From NCBI GenBank assembly GCA_025936995.1, contig JAICSH010000007.1:1-62479 (forward strand): DNA of 62,479 bases. Direction: 5' to 3'. The notes under the pieces were generated by a model, which saw only the letters and a list, made by a program, of their open reading frames with translations, was not told the DNA's origin and searched no databases. The translations under genes were made by a program, and so were the position numbers. Source of the DNA: Thermoleophilia bacterium. GTDB lineage: Bacteria; Actinomycetota; Thermoleophilia; Gaiellales; Gaiellaceae. Below are positions 1 to 8,997 of this stretch, one piece after another (the first letter of the stretch is position 1; each line of letters starts with the position of its first letter).

Positions 1-66
1 GACCCTCGTTAGCTGAACTGGCACCACAGCGAGCATGAGAGTTGCCTGTATGCAGGTAATTTGGAA

Positions 67-139
67 TGGGCCGGGCAGGGATCGAACCTGCGACCTTGGG
101 ATTAAAAGTCCCCTGCTCTACCAACTGAGCTACCGGCCC
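67..139 (-). tRNA. tRNA-Lys (anticodon TTT)
   Basis: Read on the minus strand this is a complete 73-nt cloverleaf. The acceptor stem pairs GGGCCGG with CCGGCCC, the D arm is TAGCTCAGTTGGTAGAGC, the anticodon loop is CTTTTAA (TTT, Lys), and the T arm contains GGTTCGATCC. The 3' CCA is not encoded. Confidence 0.97.
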
Positions 140-174
140 GCTGCGTCGCGAGCGTAGCGCCGTAGGATCTTCGC

Positions 175-978
175 GTGGCGCCCTTTCCCCACGAGACGGA
201 GTTCCCGTCGCTCGACCTCGACCGGCCGGAGCAGGGGATCCTGCGGCTGACGCTGCGCGCGCCCGGCCGGCTCAACGCGGTGAGCGAGGAGCAGCACGGC
301 GAGCTCGCCCGCGTCTGGCAGGCGATCGGCCGCGACGAGGAGACGCGCGCCGTGCTCGTCCGCGGGGCGGACAGCGCGTTCAGCTCGGGCGGCGACCTCG
401 ACCTCGTGCTCGCGATCGCGGACGACGCCGACACGCGGCTCCGCGTCTTCCACGAGGCGCGCGACCTCGTCTACAACATGCTCGCGTGCCCGACGCCGGT
501 CGTCTCGGCGATCACGGGCCCGGCCGTCGGCGCCGGCCTCGTCGTCGGCCTCCTGGCGGACGTCTCGCTCGCCAGCCCGAACGCGCGCATCGTCGACGGC
601 CACACGAAGCTCGGCGTCGCCGCCGGCGACCACGCGGCGATCGTCTGGCCGCTGCTGTGCGGGATGGCGAAGGCGAAGTACCACCTGCTGCTGTGTGAGG
701 AGGTCGACGGGGCCGAGGCGGAGCGCATCGGGCTCGTCTCCCTCTGCGTGCCCGAGGAGGAGCTCGAGCAGCGGGCGCTCGAGATCGCGCGGCGGCTCGC
801 GGCCGGCTCGCGCGCGGCTATCTCGCACACCAAGCTCGCGCTCAACGAGTGGCTCGTGAGGGCGGGGCCGATCTTCGACGCGTCGCTCGAGCTCGAGTTC
901 CTCGACATGACCGGGCCGGACGTGCGAGAGGGTGTCGCCGCCGTACGGGAGAAGCGAGCACCTAGATTTTCGGCATGA
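175..978 (+). CDS. Enoyl-CoA hydratase/isomerase (crotonase) family protein
   Basis: A 267-residue protein with a GTG start and crotonase-fold signatures. The oxyanion-hole segment near residues 64-74 reads [11 protein letters not shown], and a second conserved turn lies at 115-129 ([11 protein letters not shown]...D). The length fits the superfamily. By my alignment to rat mitochondrial hydratase, the two catalytic glutamates (Glu144 and Glu164) fall on Val123 and His143, next to Asp141. Classical hydratase chemistry is therefore unlikely; isomerase, thioesterase, dehalogenase-like or lyase activity on an acyl-CoA is possible. The stop overlaps the start of the downstream PPOX gene by four bases (ATGA), so the two are probably co-translated. 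Family assignment is firm; the reaction is unknown. Confidence 0.88.
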   Translation: MAPFPHETEFPSLDLDRPEQGILRLTLRAPGRLNAVSEEQHGELARVWQAIGRDEETRAVLVRGADSAFSSGGDLDLVLAIADDADTRLRVFHEARDLVYNMLACPTPVVSAITGPAVGAGLVVGLLADVSLASPNARIVDGHTKLGVAAGDHAAIVWPLLCGMAKAKYHLLLCEEVDGAEAERIGLVSLCVPEEELEQRALEIARRLAAGSRAAISHTKLALNEWLVRAGPIFDASLELEFLDMTGPDVREGVAAVREKRAPRFSA

Positions 979-1583
979 ACGAAGCGCAGCTACGAGACGT
1001 GCTCGGCGAACCGACGGAGCTCGTCAAGAAGAAGATCGCCGACCGGCTCAACCCGCTCACGAGCCAGTTCGTCGAGCGGTCGCCGTTCGTCGTCGTCGCG
1101 ACGGGCCGCCCGGACGGCGGGCTCGACGTCTCGCCGCGCGGCGACCCCGCCGGCTTCGTCCGGATCATCGACGAGCGGACGCTCCTTCTCCCGGACCGGC
1201 CCGGGAACAAGCTCGCCGACTCGCTGACGAACCTCCTTGCCGACGACCGGATCGCCCTGCTCTTCCTCGTTCCCGGCGTGAACGACACGTTTCGCGTCAA
1301 CGGGCGGGCCCGGATCGTCGACGACCCGGAGCTGCTCGCCGCGAGCGAGGTCGAGGGGAAGGCGCCGCTGCTCGGGATCCTCGTCGAGGTCGAGGAGGCG
1401 TACACGCAATGCCCGAAGGCGCTGCTGCGCTCGGAGCTATGGAACCCCGAGCGGCACATCGAGCGCTCGGAGCTGCCGAGCTCGGGCGCGATCCTGCGCG
1501 CGGTCGCCGATCCCGCCCTCGACGTCGAGGAGTACGAGGACGCGCGCGCCGAGCGGTACCGGCGCCGCGAGGGGTTCTACTAG
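975..1583 (+). CDS. PPOX-class FMN-binding protein (pyridoxamine 5'-phosphate oxidase-like)
   Basis: A 202-residue split-barrel flavin protein. The segment around residues 20-75 ([17 protein letters not shown], then [12 protein letters not shown] and LLLPDRPGN) is typical of the MSMEG_1061/DR2398-type branch of pyridoxamine-phosphate-oxidase-like proteins. That branch binds FMN but usually has no assigned substrate. The start codon lies in an ATGA overlap with the crotonase gene, pointing to one transcript. The length is normal for this branch. It is unlikely to be the true PdxH, because it lacks the family's C-terminal pattern. Confidence 0.85.
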   Translation: MNEAQLRDVLGEPTELVKKKIADRLNPLTSQFVERSPFVVVATGRPDGGLDVSPRGDPAGFVRIIDERTLLLPDRPGNKLADSLTNLLADDRIALLFLVPGVNDTFRVNGRARIVDDPELLAASEVEGKAPLLGILVEVEEAYTQCPKALLRSELWNPERHIERSELPSSGAILRAVADPALDVEEYEDARAERYRRREGFY

Positions 1584-1607
1584 CGCCCTTCGTGGTAGGC
1601 GCTCGCT

Positions 1608-2816
1608 ATGCGCCGGATGCTCACAGTCTGGTTCGCGTGGCTCGTCCTCATGGCGGGCGCGAACCTCGCGACCCCGCTCTACGCCGTCTACGCGGAGCGG
1701 CTCCACTTCTCGCCGCTCGTGCTGACCGCGATCTTCGCGACGTACGCGATCGTCCTGGTGCCGGCGCTCGTCCTCTTCGGACGGCTGTCCGATCGGTTCG
1801 GGCGGCGACCCGTCGTCACCTGCGGCCTGGCGACCGCGTGCGTCGGGCTTGCACTGTTCGCCGCGGCGCAGGGAGAGGCTTGGCTGTTTGCGGCGAGGGC
1901 CGTGCAAGGGCTCGCCGTGGGGATGATCAGCGGCGCGGCGACCGCGGCGCTCGTCGAGCTCGACCCGCACGGGAGCCGCAGGCGAGCCGCGCTCGGCGCG
2001 GGGCTCGCGCAGGCGGGCGGCAGCGCGCTCGGGCCGCTGGCCGCCGGCGCGCTCACCGAGTGGGCACCCGATCCGCTGCGCCTCTGCTACCTCGTCACCC
2101 TCGGGCTGACGCTCGTGGCCGCGGCGTTCGCCCTGCGGCTTCCCGAGCGTCATGAATCGCGGGAGCCGTGGCGACCGCAGTGGCCGCGCGTTCCCGCGGA
2201 CATCCACAGTGCCTTCTTCCGCGTGGGGCTCACGGCCGGTGCCGTCTGGGCGACGATGGCGCTCTTCCTCTCGATCGTCCCCTCGTACACGGAGCGGATC
2301 CTCGGGACGCGGGATCTCGCGCTCGTCGCCGCGATCGCGGCGCTCGCGCTCATCGCGTCGTTCGCCGCGCAGGCGGTGATCGCGCGGAGGCAGGGCTCAC
2401 ACCGGCGCGACCAGGCGCTCGGGTGCGTTCTGCTCGCGCTCGGCCTCGGCGGCGTCGTGGGCGCGGCGCCGACCGGCTCGATCGGGCTGCTCGCCGCCGG
2501 TTCGGTCGCCGCGGGTGTCGGGCACGGCGTCGCGTTCCTCACGGCGCAACAGGAGCTGAACGAGCTCGCGCCGGACGAACGGCGCGGGGAGGTGACTGCG
2601 GCGTTCATCGCGTGCATCTACTTCCTCGTTGCGACCTTCACCGTCGCGACCGGCCTGCTCGGCTCGATCTTCTCGCTCGACGCCTCGGTCGAGGCGGTGG
2701 GGTCGGTGCTGATCGCGGTGGCGCTCGGCGCCGCCGCGTGGCACGCCGCTACCCGGCGCGCTGACGCTCCCAGGCGTCCAGCAGCTGCTCCACGTTCCGC
2801 CGCTGCTCGTCGCTGA
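1608..2816 (+). CDS. MFS transporter
   Basis: A 402-residue polytopic protein with about 12 hydrophobic segments. The conserved MFS loop between the second and third helices is visible (GRLSDRFGRRPV, about residues 47-58). The N-terminus begins directly with a membrane helix after MRRM. The C-terminal tail is rich in Arg, Ala and Pro and overlaps, in antisense, a small gene on the minus strand by 68 bp, so the true functional end may be the last helix near residue 385. It follows the flavin gene by 24 bp and could share its transcript. The substrate cannot be told; drug or metabolite efflux is typical for this type. Confidence 0.85.
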   Translation: MRRMLTVWFAWLVLMAGANLATPLYAVYAERLHFSPLVLTAIFATYAIVLVPALVLFGRLSDRFGRRPVVTCGLATACVGLALFAAAQGEAWLFAARAVQGLAVGMISGAATAALVELDPHGSRRRAALGAGLAQAGGSALGPLAAGALTEWAPDPLRLCYLVTLGLTLVAAAFALRLPERHESREPWRPQWPRVPADIHSAFFRVGLTAGAVWATMALFLSIVPSYTERILGTRDLALVAAIAALALIASFAAQAVIARRQGSHRRDQALGCVLLALGLGGVVGAAPTGSIGLLAAGSVAAGVGHGVAFLTAQQELNELAPDERRGEVTAAFIACIYFLVATFTVATGLLGSIFSLDASVEAVGSVLIAVALGAAAWHAATRRADAPRRPAAAPRSAAARR

Positions 2817-2955
2817 ACTCGAACCCCGTGAGCAGGCGGCGAGCCTCGGCGACGTCGTCGTTCTCGACGGCCGCCTCGAGGTGCTCGCGCATCGGGATCG
2901 GCTGGCGGAGCTGCCGCCGGAGCCAGCGGAGGAGGCTGACCTGCGCGGCTTCCAC
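2749..2955 (-). CDS. Small helical hypothetical protein
   Basis: A 68-residue, charged, mostly helical protein with a GTG start. It contains LRQPIPMREHLEAA and a C-terminal stretch ending QLLDAWERQRAG. No membrane segment, signal peptide or metal motif is visible, and I do not recognise a family. It ends inside the 3' end of the convergent MFS gene (68 bp overlap) and starts 17 bp from the end of the gntR gene, so it could be read through from the gntR operon. The regular amphipathic pattern and the lack of low-complexity residues favour a real gene over an antisense shadow. Confidence 0.55.
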   Translation of the reverse strand: MEAAQVSLLRWLRRQLRQPIPMREHLEAAVENDDVAEARRLLTGFEFSDEQRRNVEQLLDAWERQRAG

Positions 2956-2971
2956 CGGCGAAGTCTCTCAG

Positions 2972-3691
2972 TCAGCCGGGTGCGACTGCGCGCTGCTCGA
3001 CACGAAGGGTGACGAGATTCCCCGCACGGCCGACGTGCTTCAGCATCAGCTCGTACGCGGCCGACGCGTCGTGGCGGGAGAGCGCCTCGAGGATCGCCTC
3101 GTGCTCGCGGACGTTCGCCTCGAGCATCGCGGTGCTCTCGCTGACGACGAGCCGGCTCAGGTCGCGCGGGAAGCTGCGGTGGAGCTGGGCGAGCGTGGCC
3201 GTGAGCACCTCGTTCCCGCTCGCCTCGTGGATCGTCTGGTGGAAGTCGTCGTTTGCGCTTCCCCACCGGCGTACCTGCGGTTCGCCGATCTCGCGGCCGC
3301 CGCGCCGCCGCGCGGCGGTCCGCTCCAGCACGGCCCGGAACTCGCCCTGCGCCTGGGTCAATCGCTTGAGCTGCTCACGGTTGACCCGCTCGGCGGCGAG
3401 CTTCGCCGCAAGGGCCTCGAGCGCCGCGCGCACCTCGTACGCGTCGCGGATCTCGCGTGGGGAGAGCCCGCGCACGACGGCGCCGCGGTTCGGCTGCAGC
3501 TCGACGAGGCCCCCTGCCTGGAGTTTGCGGAGGGCTTCCCGCACCGGCGTCCGGCTGACCCCGAACTCCTCGGCCAGCGCCTCCTGGCGCAGCCGGGTCC
3601 CGGACGGCAACTCGCCGCTGAGAACCCGCGCGTGTAGCTGGTTCGCGAGCTTGTCGACGAGCGCGCGCCGTTCGTCCGCGGCCTGGCTCAT
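2972..3691 (-). CDS. GntR-family transcriptional regulator with FCD domain
   Basis: A 239-residue regulator. The N-terminal winged helix (about residues 8-75) has the GntR signature GTRLRQEALAEEFGVSRTPVREAL, and the C-terminal part (about 85-230) is an all-helical FCD ligand-binding domain with histidines in FHQTIHEASGNE and in the MLKHV segment. The ATG at 3691 overlaps the TGA of the upstream TauE-like gene by four bases, so it is the last gene of a three-gene minus-strand operon. FadR-branch repressors bind short inverted repeats as dimers. Two TGGATCCA palindromes in the divergent promoter region upstream of the operon (4513-4541) are the obvious operators. I infer that it controls both its own operon and the peptide-transporter operon; the effector is unknown. 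Confidence 0.9.
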   Translation of the reverse strand: MSQAADERRALVDKLANQLHARVLSGELPSGTRLRQEALAEEFGVSRTPVREALRKLQAGGLVELQPNRGAVVRGLSPREIRDAYEVRAALEALAAKLAAERVNREQLKRLTQAQGEFRAVLERTAARRRGGREIGEPQVRRWGSANDDFHQTIHEASGNEVLTATLAQLHRSFPRDLSRLVVSESTAMLEANVREHEAILEALSRHDASAAYELMLKHVGRAGNLVTLRVEQRAVAPG

Positions 3692-4083
3692 GCTCCTACC
3701 TGCTTGTCGGGACGAAGACCGTCGCGGGCGAGCCTGAGCCCGACGGCGCCGACGAAGACCGCGAACACGATCTTGAGCGTAGAGGCCGGGAGCGCCAGGG
3801 CGAGCAGAGCGCCGAGCACGCTGCCCGCCGCGCCGACGACGCCGAAGCGCAGCGCGAGCCCGAGGTCGCCGACGCCCCGCTGCCGGAGGGCGAGGCTGCC
3901 CGCGATCGCCGTCGGCAGGATCACGAGCAGCGAGGTCGCCTCCGCGGAGTGCTGTGAGAAGCCGACGGCCAGGGTGAGAAAGGGCACGACGAGCGTGCCG
4001 CCGCCCACGCCGAGGAGCCCGGAGGCGACGCCGACCACGACTCCGAACGCCACGAGCGCGACGTAGAGCGTCGGCCCGCTCAT
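3688..4083 (-). CDS. TauE/SafE-family half-protein, second half
   Basis: A 131-residue membrane protein with about four helices, corresponding to one repeat of the TauE/SafE anion-exporter family. The family motif is seen as GLLGVGGGTLVVPFL (about residues 22-36), followed by a helix with SAEATSLLVILPTAIAGS. Full-length members carry two such repeats in about 250 residues. Here the other repeat is the neighbouring upstream gene, whose stop overlaps this ATG (ATGA). The two products probably assemble as a heterodimer doing the job of one TauE/SafE protein, which moves sulfite, sulfonates or other organic anions across the membrane. A recent split of one gene is not indicated, since each half has its own start and stop. 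Confidence 0.85.
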   Translation of the reverse strand: MSGPTLYVALVAFGVVVGVASGLLGVGGGTLVVPFLTLAVGFSQHSAEATSLLVILPTAIAGSLALRQRGVGDLGLALRFGVVGAAGSVLGALLALALPASTLKIVFAVFVGAVGLRLARDGLRPDKQVGA

Positions 4084-4493
4084 CCGCGCGCGCCCAGCAA
4101 TGCAGCGACACCGACGAGGAACGTCCCGAACACGACCTTGAGCACCCGCTCGTCGATCCGGGCGAGGAGGCCTGCGCCGATCCGCGCGCCGACGATCGAC
4201 CCTGCGGCGAGCCCGACGGCCTGCCACCAGCGAACCTCGCCGGCGACGCCGTAGGTGGCGATGCCGGCCACGCTGATCGGGATGATCGCGCCGAGCGAGA
4301 GGGCGTGCGCCTTGCGTTGCGCGTACCCGGCCCAGAGCACCAGGAGCGGCACCATCACGATGCCGCCGCCCACTCCGAGCAGCCCGGACAGGACTCCACC
4401 GCCGACTCCGATCGCGAGCAACTTCGAATCGAGCCCGAGCGCCTGCAGGCGCGCGCGACGGCTCGTGGCGGGGTTGCCGAGTGTCACTCGCAT
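4080..4493 (-). CDS. TauE/SafE-family half-protein, first half
   Basis: A 137-residue membrane protein with about four helices and one copy of the TauE/SafE motif (GLLGVGGGIVMVPLLVL). A second conserved stretch reads HALSLGAIIPISVAGIA. I chose the ATG at 4493 over the GTG at 4511 because the -10-like element proposed for this operon (4502-4507) lies between the two, which would make the mRNA almost leaderless at 4493. It is the first gene of the operon that ends with the GntR regulator. Like its downstream partner it is half the usual family length. The transported anion is not known. Confidence 0.83.
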   Translation of the reverse strand: MRVTLGNPATSRRARLQALGLDSKLLAIGVGGGVLSGLLGVGGGIVMVPLLVLWAGYAQRKAHALSLGAIIPISVAGIATYGVAGEVRWWQAVGLAAGSIVGARIGAGLLARIDERVLKVVFGTFLVGVAALLGARG

Positions 4494-4501
4494 CGCGCAC
4501 C

Positions 4502-4551
4502 AAACTAACACTTGGATCCAGTTGACGTCAGAATGGATCCATATGTAGGGT
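4502..4551. promoter_or_regulatory. Symmetric divergent promoter with two GntR operator-like palindromes
   Basis: On the plus strand TTGACG (4522-4527) is followed by an 18-bp spacer and TAGGGT (4546-4551), pointing to the ABC operon. On the minus strand CTGACG (4531-4526) is followed by an 18-bp spacer and TAGTTT (4507-4502), pointing to the tauE-gntR operon. The two -35 elements overlap in the palindrome TGACGTCA (4523-4530). Each spacer holds one copy of TGGATCCA (4513-4520 and 4534-4541), with centres 21 bp apart, two helical turns. The second copy extends to the 10-bp palindrome ATGGATCCAT. A GntR dimer on each site would block both promoters. Confidence 0.65.
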
Positions 4552-4597
4552 TGCGCCTTACGCGTCGCCCACTACGGAGGGACGGAGGGACGATTCA

Positions 4598-6190
4598 ATG
4601 AACCGCAACCGCATCGCAGCGGCCGTCAGCGCGGCGGTCGGAGCCGGCCTGCTCGCGCTCCTCATCAGCGCCACCGCCGGCGCGTCGGGCAAGCAGGCAG
4701 TGAAGTTCAAGGCGGGCGGCACGCTCACCGTCGCCATGACGAACGGCGAGCCGGACGCGCTCGATCCCACGCTGGCCCGGACGTTCTCTGGCCGCGAGGT
4801 CTTCCTCACCATCTGCGAGAAGCTCTACGACCTCGACGCGCACACGAACATCGTCCCGCAGCTCGCGGCGGCGCTGCCGAAGGTGTCGAGCAACAAGCTC
4901 TCGGTGACGATCCCGCTGCGTCACGGGATCAAGTTCAACGACGGGACACCGTTCAACTCGGCCGCGGTCGTGAAGACGATGACCCGCTACCTGACGTTCA
5001 AGGGCTCTGTGCGGGCGAGCGAACTCTCGGCCGTCACGAAGGTGACGGCGAAGGGCAAGTACGCGGTCGTCTTCCACCTCAAGGCGGCGTATTCGCCCCT
5101 CACCGCGCAGCTGGCCGACCGCTCGGGGATGATCCTGTCGCCGAAGCAGATGTCGAAGCTGGGCGCGAACTTCGCCCGCGATCCGATCTGCGTCGGGCCG
5201 TACATGTACAAGAACCGGGTCGCCGGCGACAGCATCACCGTCGTCAAGTCGCCCTTCTACTACGCGAAGAGCAAGGCGCACTTCGCCAAGATCGTGTTCA
5301 AGATCTACAACGACACGACCGCCGCGGCGCAGGCGCTGAAGGCGGGGACGGTGCAGGCGCTCGACGCGATCGCCTCGACCGACATTCCGAGCATCAAGGC
5401 CGACAAGGCGCTGAGCATCACGAAGGCGGCGGGGCTCGGCTACGGCGGGATCACCATCAACATCGGGAACAAGAACGGCCTGCTCAAGCTGCCGTACCAG
5501 AACGTCGGCACGGATCTCGCATCCAGCCCCAAGCTGCGGCAGGCATTCGAGATGGCGATCAACCGCAACACGCTCAACAAGGTCGTGTTCGGCGGGACGG
5601 TGCTGCCCGGCTGCACTCCCGTATCGCCCTCGAGCGTGTGGTTCGACAAGAGCATCAAGTGCACGGGATACAACCCGAACCAGGCCAAGTCGCTCGTGCA
5701 GCAGTCCGGGATCTCGAACCCGACGGTGAACCTCATGGTGCCGACCGGAACGGTGGCGCTCCGCGAGGCCCAGTTCATCCAGGCCGAGGAGGCCGTGGTC
5801 GGGATCAAGGTGAACGTCCAGTCGACCGACTTCGTGACCTCGCTGTCGAAGGCGGATGCCGGCACCTACGACGCCTTCCTGATCGGCTGGTCGGGCCGCG
5901 TCGATCCCGATGGCAACATCTTCGGCTTCGTCGCAACGACGGGGACGCTGAACGACTCCGGCTACTCGAAGAACATCGTCGACCGCTTCCTGAGCCATGC
6001 CCGAAGCGCGTCGACGACCAAGGCGCGGCGGCACTACTACCACGCGGCCGTCCAGCAGATCCTCAACGATCGGCCGCTGATCTATCTCGATCATCCAATC
6101 GCCTCCGCCGGCATCTCGAAGAAGGTCGCCGGCGTGACGATGTATCCGGACACGCTTCTCCGCGTCGCGTTCGCGGGCTACACGCAGTAG
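4598..6190 (+). CDS. ABC transporter substrate-binding protein, family 5 (peptide type)
   Basis: A 530-residue extracytoplasmic solute-binding protein of the Dpp/Opp family. It has a signal peptide at residues 1-30 with no lipobox cysteine, then the family start GGTLTVAMTNGEPDALDPTL. The family loop KFNDGTPFNSAAVV appears near residue 110, and typical C-terminal elements follow (LIGWSGRVDPDGN, then RPLIYLDHP). The lack of a lipid anchor is unusual for a Gram-positive binding protein. A purine-rich ribosome site (GGAGGGACG) precedes the ATG. It is the first gene of a six-gene operon with two permeases, two ATPases and a gamma-glutamyltransferase-family enzyme, which suggests the ligand is a gamma-glutamyl or other modified peptide. 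Confidence 0.92.
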   Translation: MNRNRIAAAVSAAVGAGLLALLISATAGASGKQAVKFKAGGTLTVAMTNGEPDALDPTLARTFSGREVFLTICEKLYDLDAHTNIVPQLAAALPKVSSNKLSVTIPLRHGIKFNDGTPFNSAAVVKTMTRYLTFKGSVRASELSAVTKVTAKGKYAVVFHLKAAYSPLTAQLADRSGMILSPKQMSKLGANFARDPICVGPYMYKNRVAGDSITVVKSPFYYAKSKAHFAKIVFKIYNDTTAAAQALKAGTVQALDAIASTDIPSIKADKALSITKAAGLGYGGITINIGNKNGLLKLPYQNVGTDLASSPKLRQAFEMAINRNTLNKVVFGGTVLPGCTPVSPSSVWFDKSIKCTGYNPNQAKSLVQQSGISNPTVNLMVPTGTVALREAQFIQAEEAVVGIKVNVQSTDFVTSLSKADAGTYDAFLIGWSGRVDPDGNIFGFVATTGTLNDSGYSKNIVDRFLSHARSASTTKARRHYYHAAVQQILNDRPLIYLDHPIASAGISKKVAGVTMYPDTLLRVAFAGYTQ

Positions 6191-6200
6191 GAGCAACGAC

Positions 6201-7139
6201 ACGGGCGGCTTCCTGATCCGCAAGGCGGGAGCCGCCCTCGTCGTGCTCGTCGTCGCGAGCATCGTCGTGTTCGGAGGCGTGCGCGCGATTCCCGGCAACC
6301 CGGCGATCGCCCTCGGGGCGGAGAACCGGGATCCGGCGGTGATCGCCGCCGTCAAGGCGAAGTACCTGCTCGACAAGCCGTTGCCGGTGCAGTACGGGCA
6401 CTGGATCTGGCTCGCAGTCCAGGGTGATCTCGGCGTCGACCAGCGCCAGCTCTCCGTCGGTCACACGATCGCCTCGAGGCTGCCGATCAGCCTCGAGCTC
6501 GCTGCGCTGAGCATGATCGTCTCGGTCATCGTCGGGATCCCCACCGGCGTGATCACCGCCGTCCGCCGAGGCAAGCCGAGCGACTACGCGGCCACGGGGG
6601 TGGCGCTGATCGGCCTCTCGGTGCCGCACTTCTGGCTCGGGTTGATGGCGATCATCTGGTTCGCGGTCGACCTCCACTGGCTCCCGGCCGGCGGCTACGT
6701 GACAGCGCACCACCCGATCGCGAACCTCAAGCATCTCCTGCTCCCGGCGGTCGTCCTCGGCATCGGCTTCGCAGCGGTGCTGATGCGCCAGATGCGCTCC
6801 TCGATGCTCGACTCGCTCGGAACCGACTACGTGCGGACGGCGCGGGCGAAAGGCCTGTCCGAGTGGTCGGTCGTCTGCAAGCACGCGTTCCGCAACAGCC
6901 TCATCACCGTCACCACCGTGCTGGGGCTCCAGCTCGGGGCGCTCATCTCCGGCATCGTCACGATCGAGGTGATCTTCGGCATCCCGGGGTTCGGCTCGCT
7001 CACGATCGACGCCATCAACCAGCGCGACTACACACTCATCCAGGGCGTCGTGCTCGTCGTCGCGTGCGGCTACGTGATCGTGAACCTGCTCGTCGACGTC
7101 GTCTACTCGCTGCTCAACCCGAGGATCCGGACGATATGA
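6201..7139 (+). CDS. ABC transporter permease (DppB/OppB type), apparent ACG start
   Basis: A 312-residue inner-membrane permease with about six helices. It carries the EAA-type loop of DppB proteins (DYVRTARAKGLSEWSVVCKHAFRNS, shown here in two parts: DYVRTARAKGLSEW and VVCKHAFRNS). The first ordinary start codon, GTG at 6243, would cut into the first membrane helix. The reading frame is open upstream and encodes GGFLIRKAGAALVV, exactly the usual N-terminus, preceded by an ACG at 6201. AGGAG at 6189-6193 stands seven bases before this ACG. I therefore place the start there; a sequencing error in an ATG is the alternative. The stop overlaps the next permease gene (ATGA). Confidence 0.88.
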   Translation, partial: TGGFLIRKAGAALVVLVVASIVVFGGVRAIPGNPAIALGAENRDPAVIAAVKAKYLLDKPLPVQYGHWIWLAVQGDLGVDQRQLSVGHTIASRLPISLELAALSMIVSVIVGIPTGVITAVRRGKPSDYAATGVALIGLSVPHFWLGLMAIIWFAVDLHWLPAGGYVTAHHPIANLKHLLLPAVVLGIGFAAVLMRQMRSSMLDSLGTDYVRTARAKGLSEWSVVCKHAFRNSLITVTTVLGLQLGALISGIVTIEVIFGIPGFGSLTIDAINQRDYTLIQGVVLVVACGYVIVNLLVDVVYSLLNPRIRTI

Positions 7140-8016
7140 GCATCGTCGTGCAGGAGATCGAGGCGCCGCGCGTCGCCGGGCGCCGGCGGCTCCGCCTGCT
7201 CACGAAGCGGTTCCTGCGCCGGCCGATGGCCGTCGGCGGGCTACTCGTCGCGCTCGCGTTCGTGATCGTGGCGATCTTCGCGCCGCTGCTCGCCCCGTAC
7301 TCGCCCGGACACACGGACTTCGACGCCGTGCTCGCGCATTCGTCCTCGAAGCACCTGCTCGGTACCGACGATCTCGGACGCGACGTGCTCTCGCGCCTCA
7401 TCTGGGGAACGCGTGCCTCGATGCAGGTGGGCGTCTTCGCGACGCTGCTCGCGATGGTGGTCGCCGTCCCGATCGGGATGATCGCCGGCTACTACCGCGG
7501 CTGGGTCGACCAGGTGATCGCACGCCTCACCGACGTCCTGCTCGCGTTCCCGTTCCTGATCCTCGCAGTGGGCCTCGCGGCGATCCTCGGCCCTTCGCTC
7601 CTGAACGCGACGCTCGCGCTCGGGATCGGGAGCATCCCCGGCTTCATCCGGATCGCGCGCGGCGAGACGCTCACGCTGCGCGAGGAGGACTACGTTCCGG
7701 CAGCGGTTCTGAACGGTGCGAACGACGCGACGATCATCTTCCGTCACATTCTTCCCAACATGACGAACACCCTCATCGTCCAGGCGACGTTGACGATCCC
7801 GGGTGCGATCCTCGGCGAGGCGATCCTCTCGTTCCTCGGTGTGGGCGTGCAGCCGCCGACGTCCTCCTGGGGCACGATGCTGCAGGAGGCGGAGCCGTAC
7901 CTGACGCAGGCGCAGCGGCTCTCGGTCTACCCCGGCGTGGCGATCATCCTCGCCGTGCTCGCCTTCAACGTGTTCGGCGACGGGCTGCGCGACGTCCTCG
8001 ACCCGCGGACGACCCG

Positions 8017-8020
<4 letters not shown>
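7136..8020 (+). CDS. ABC transporter permease (DppC/OppC type)
   Basis: A 294-residue permease. An N-terminal cytoplasmic stretch is followed by the OppC N-domain helix (about residues 36-56), the conserved segment HLLGTDDLGRDVLSRLIWGTR and then about five more helices. The EAA loop (EEDYVPAAVLNGANDATIIF..ILPN) is in place for contact with the ATPases. ATGA overlap with the upstream permease and GTGA overlap with the downstream ATPase show tight coupling. It forms the channel together with the DppB-type subunit. Confidence 0.93.

Positions 8021-8993
<973 letters not shown>

Positions 8994-8997
<4 letters not shown>

Noticed and set aside
4595-6376. Long minus-strand open frame (593 codons) opposite the peptide-binding protein gene
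   Set aside because: Its product is Arg/Asp/Val-rich without any family motif; it mirrors the codon pattern of the real plus-strand genes, as happens in GC-rich DNA.
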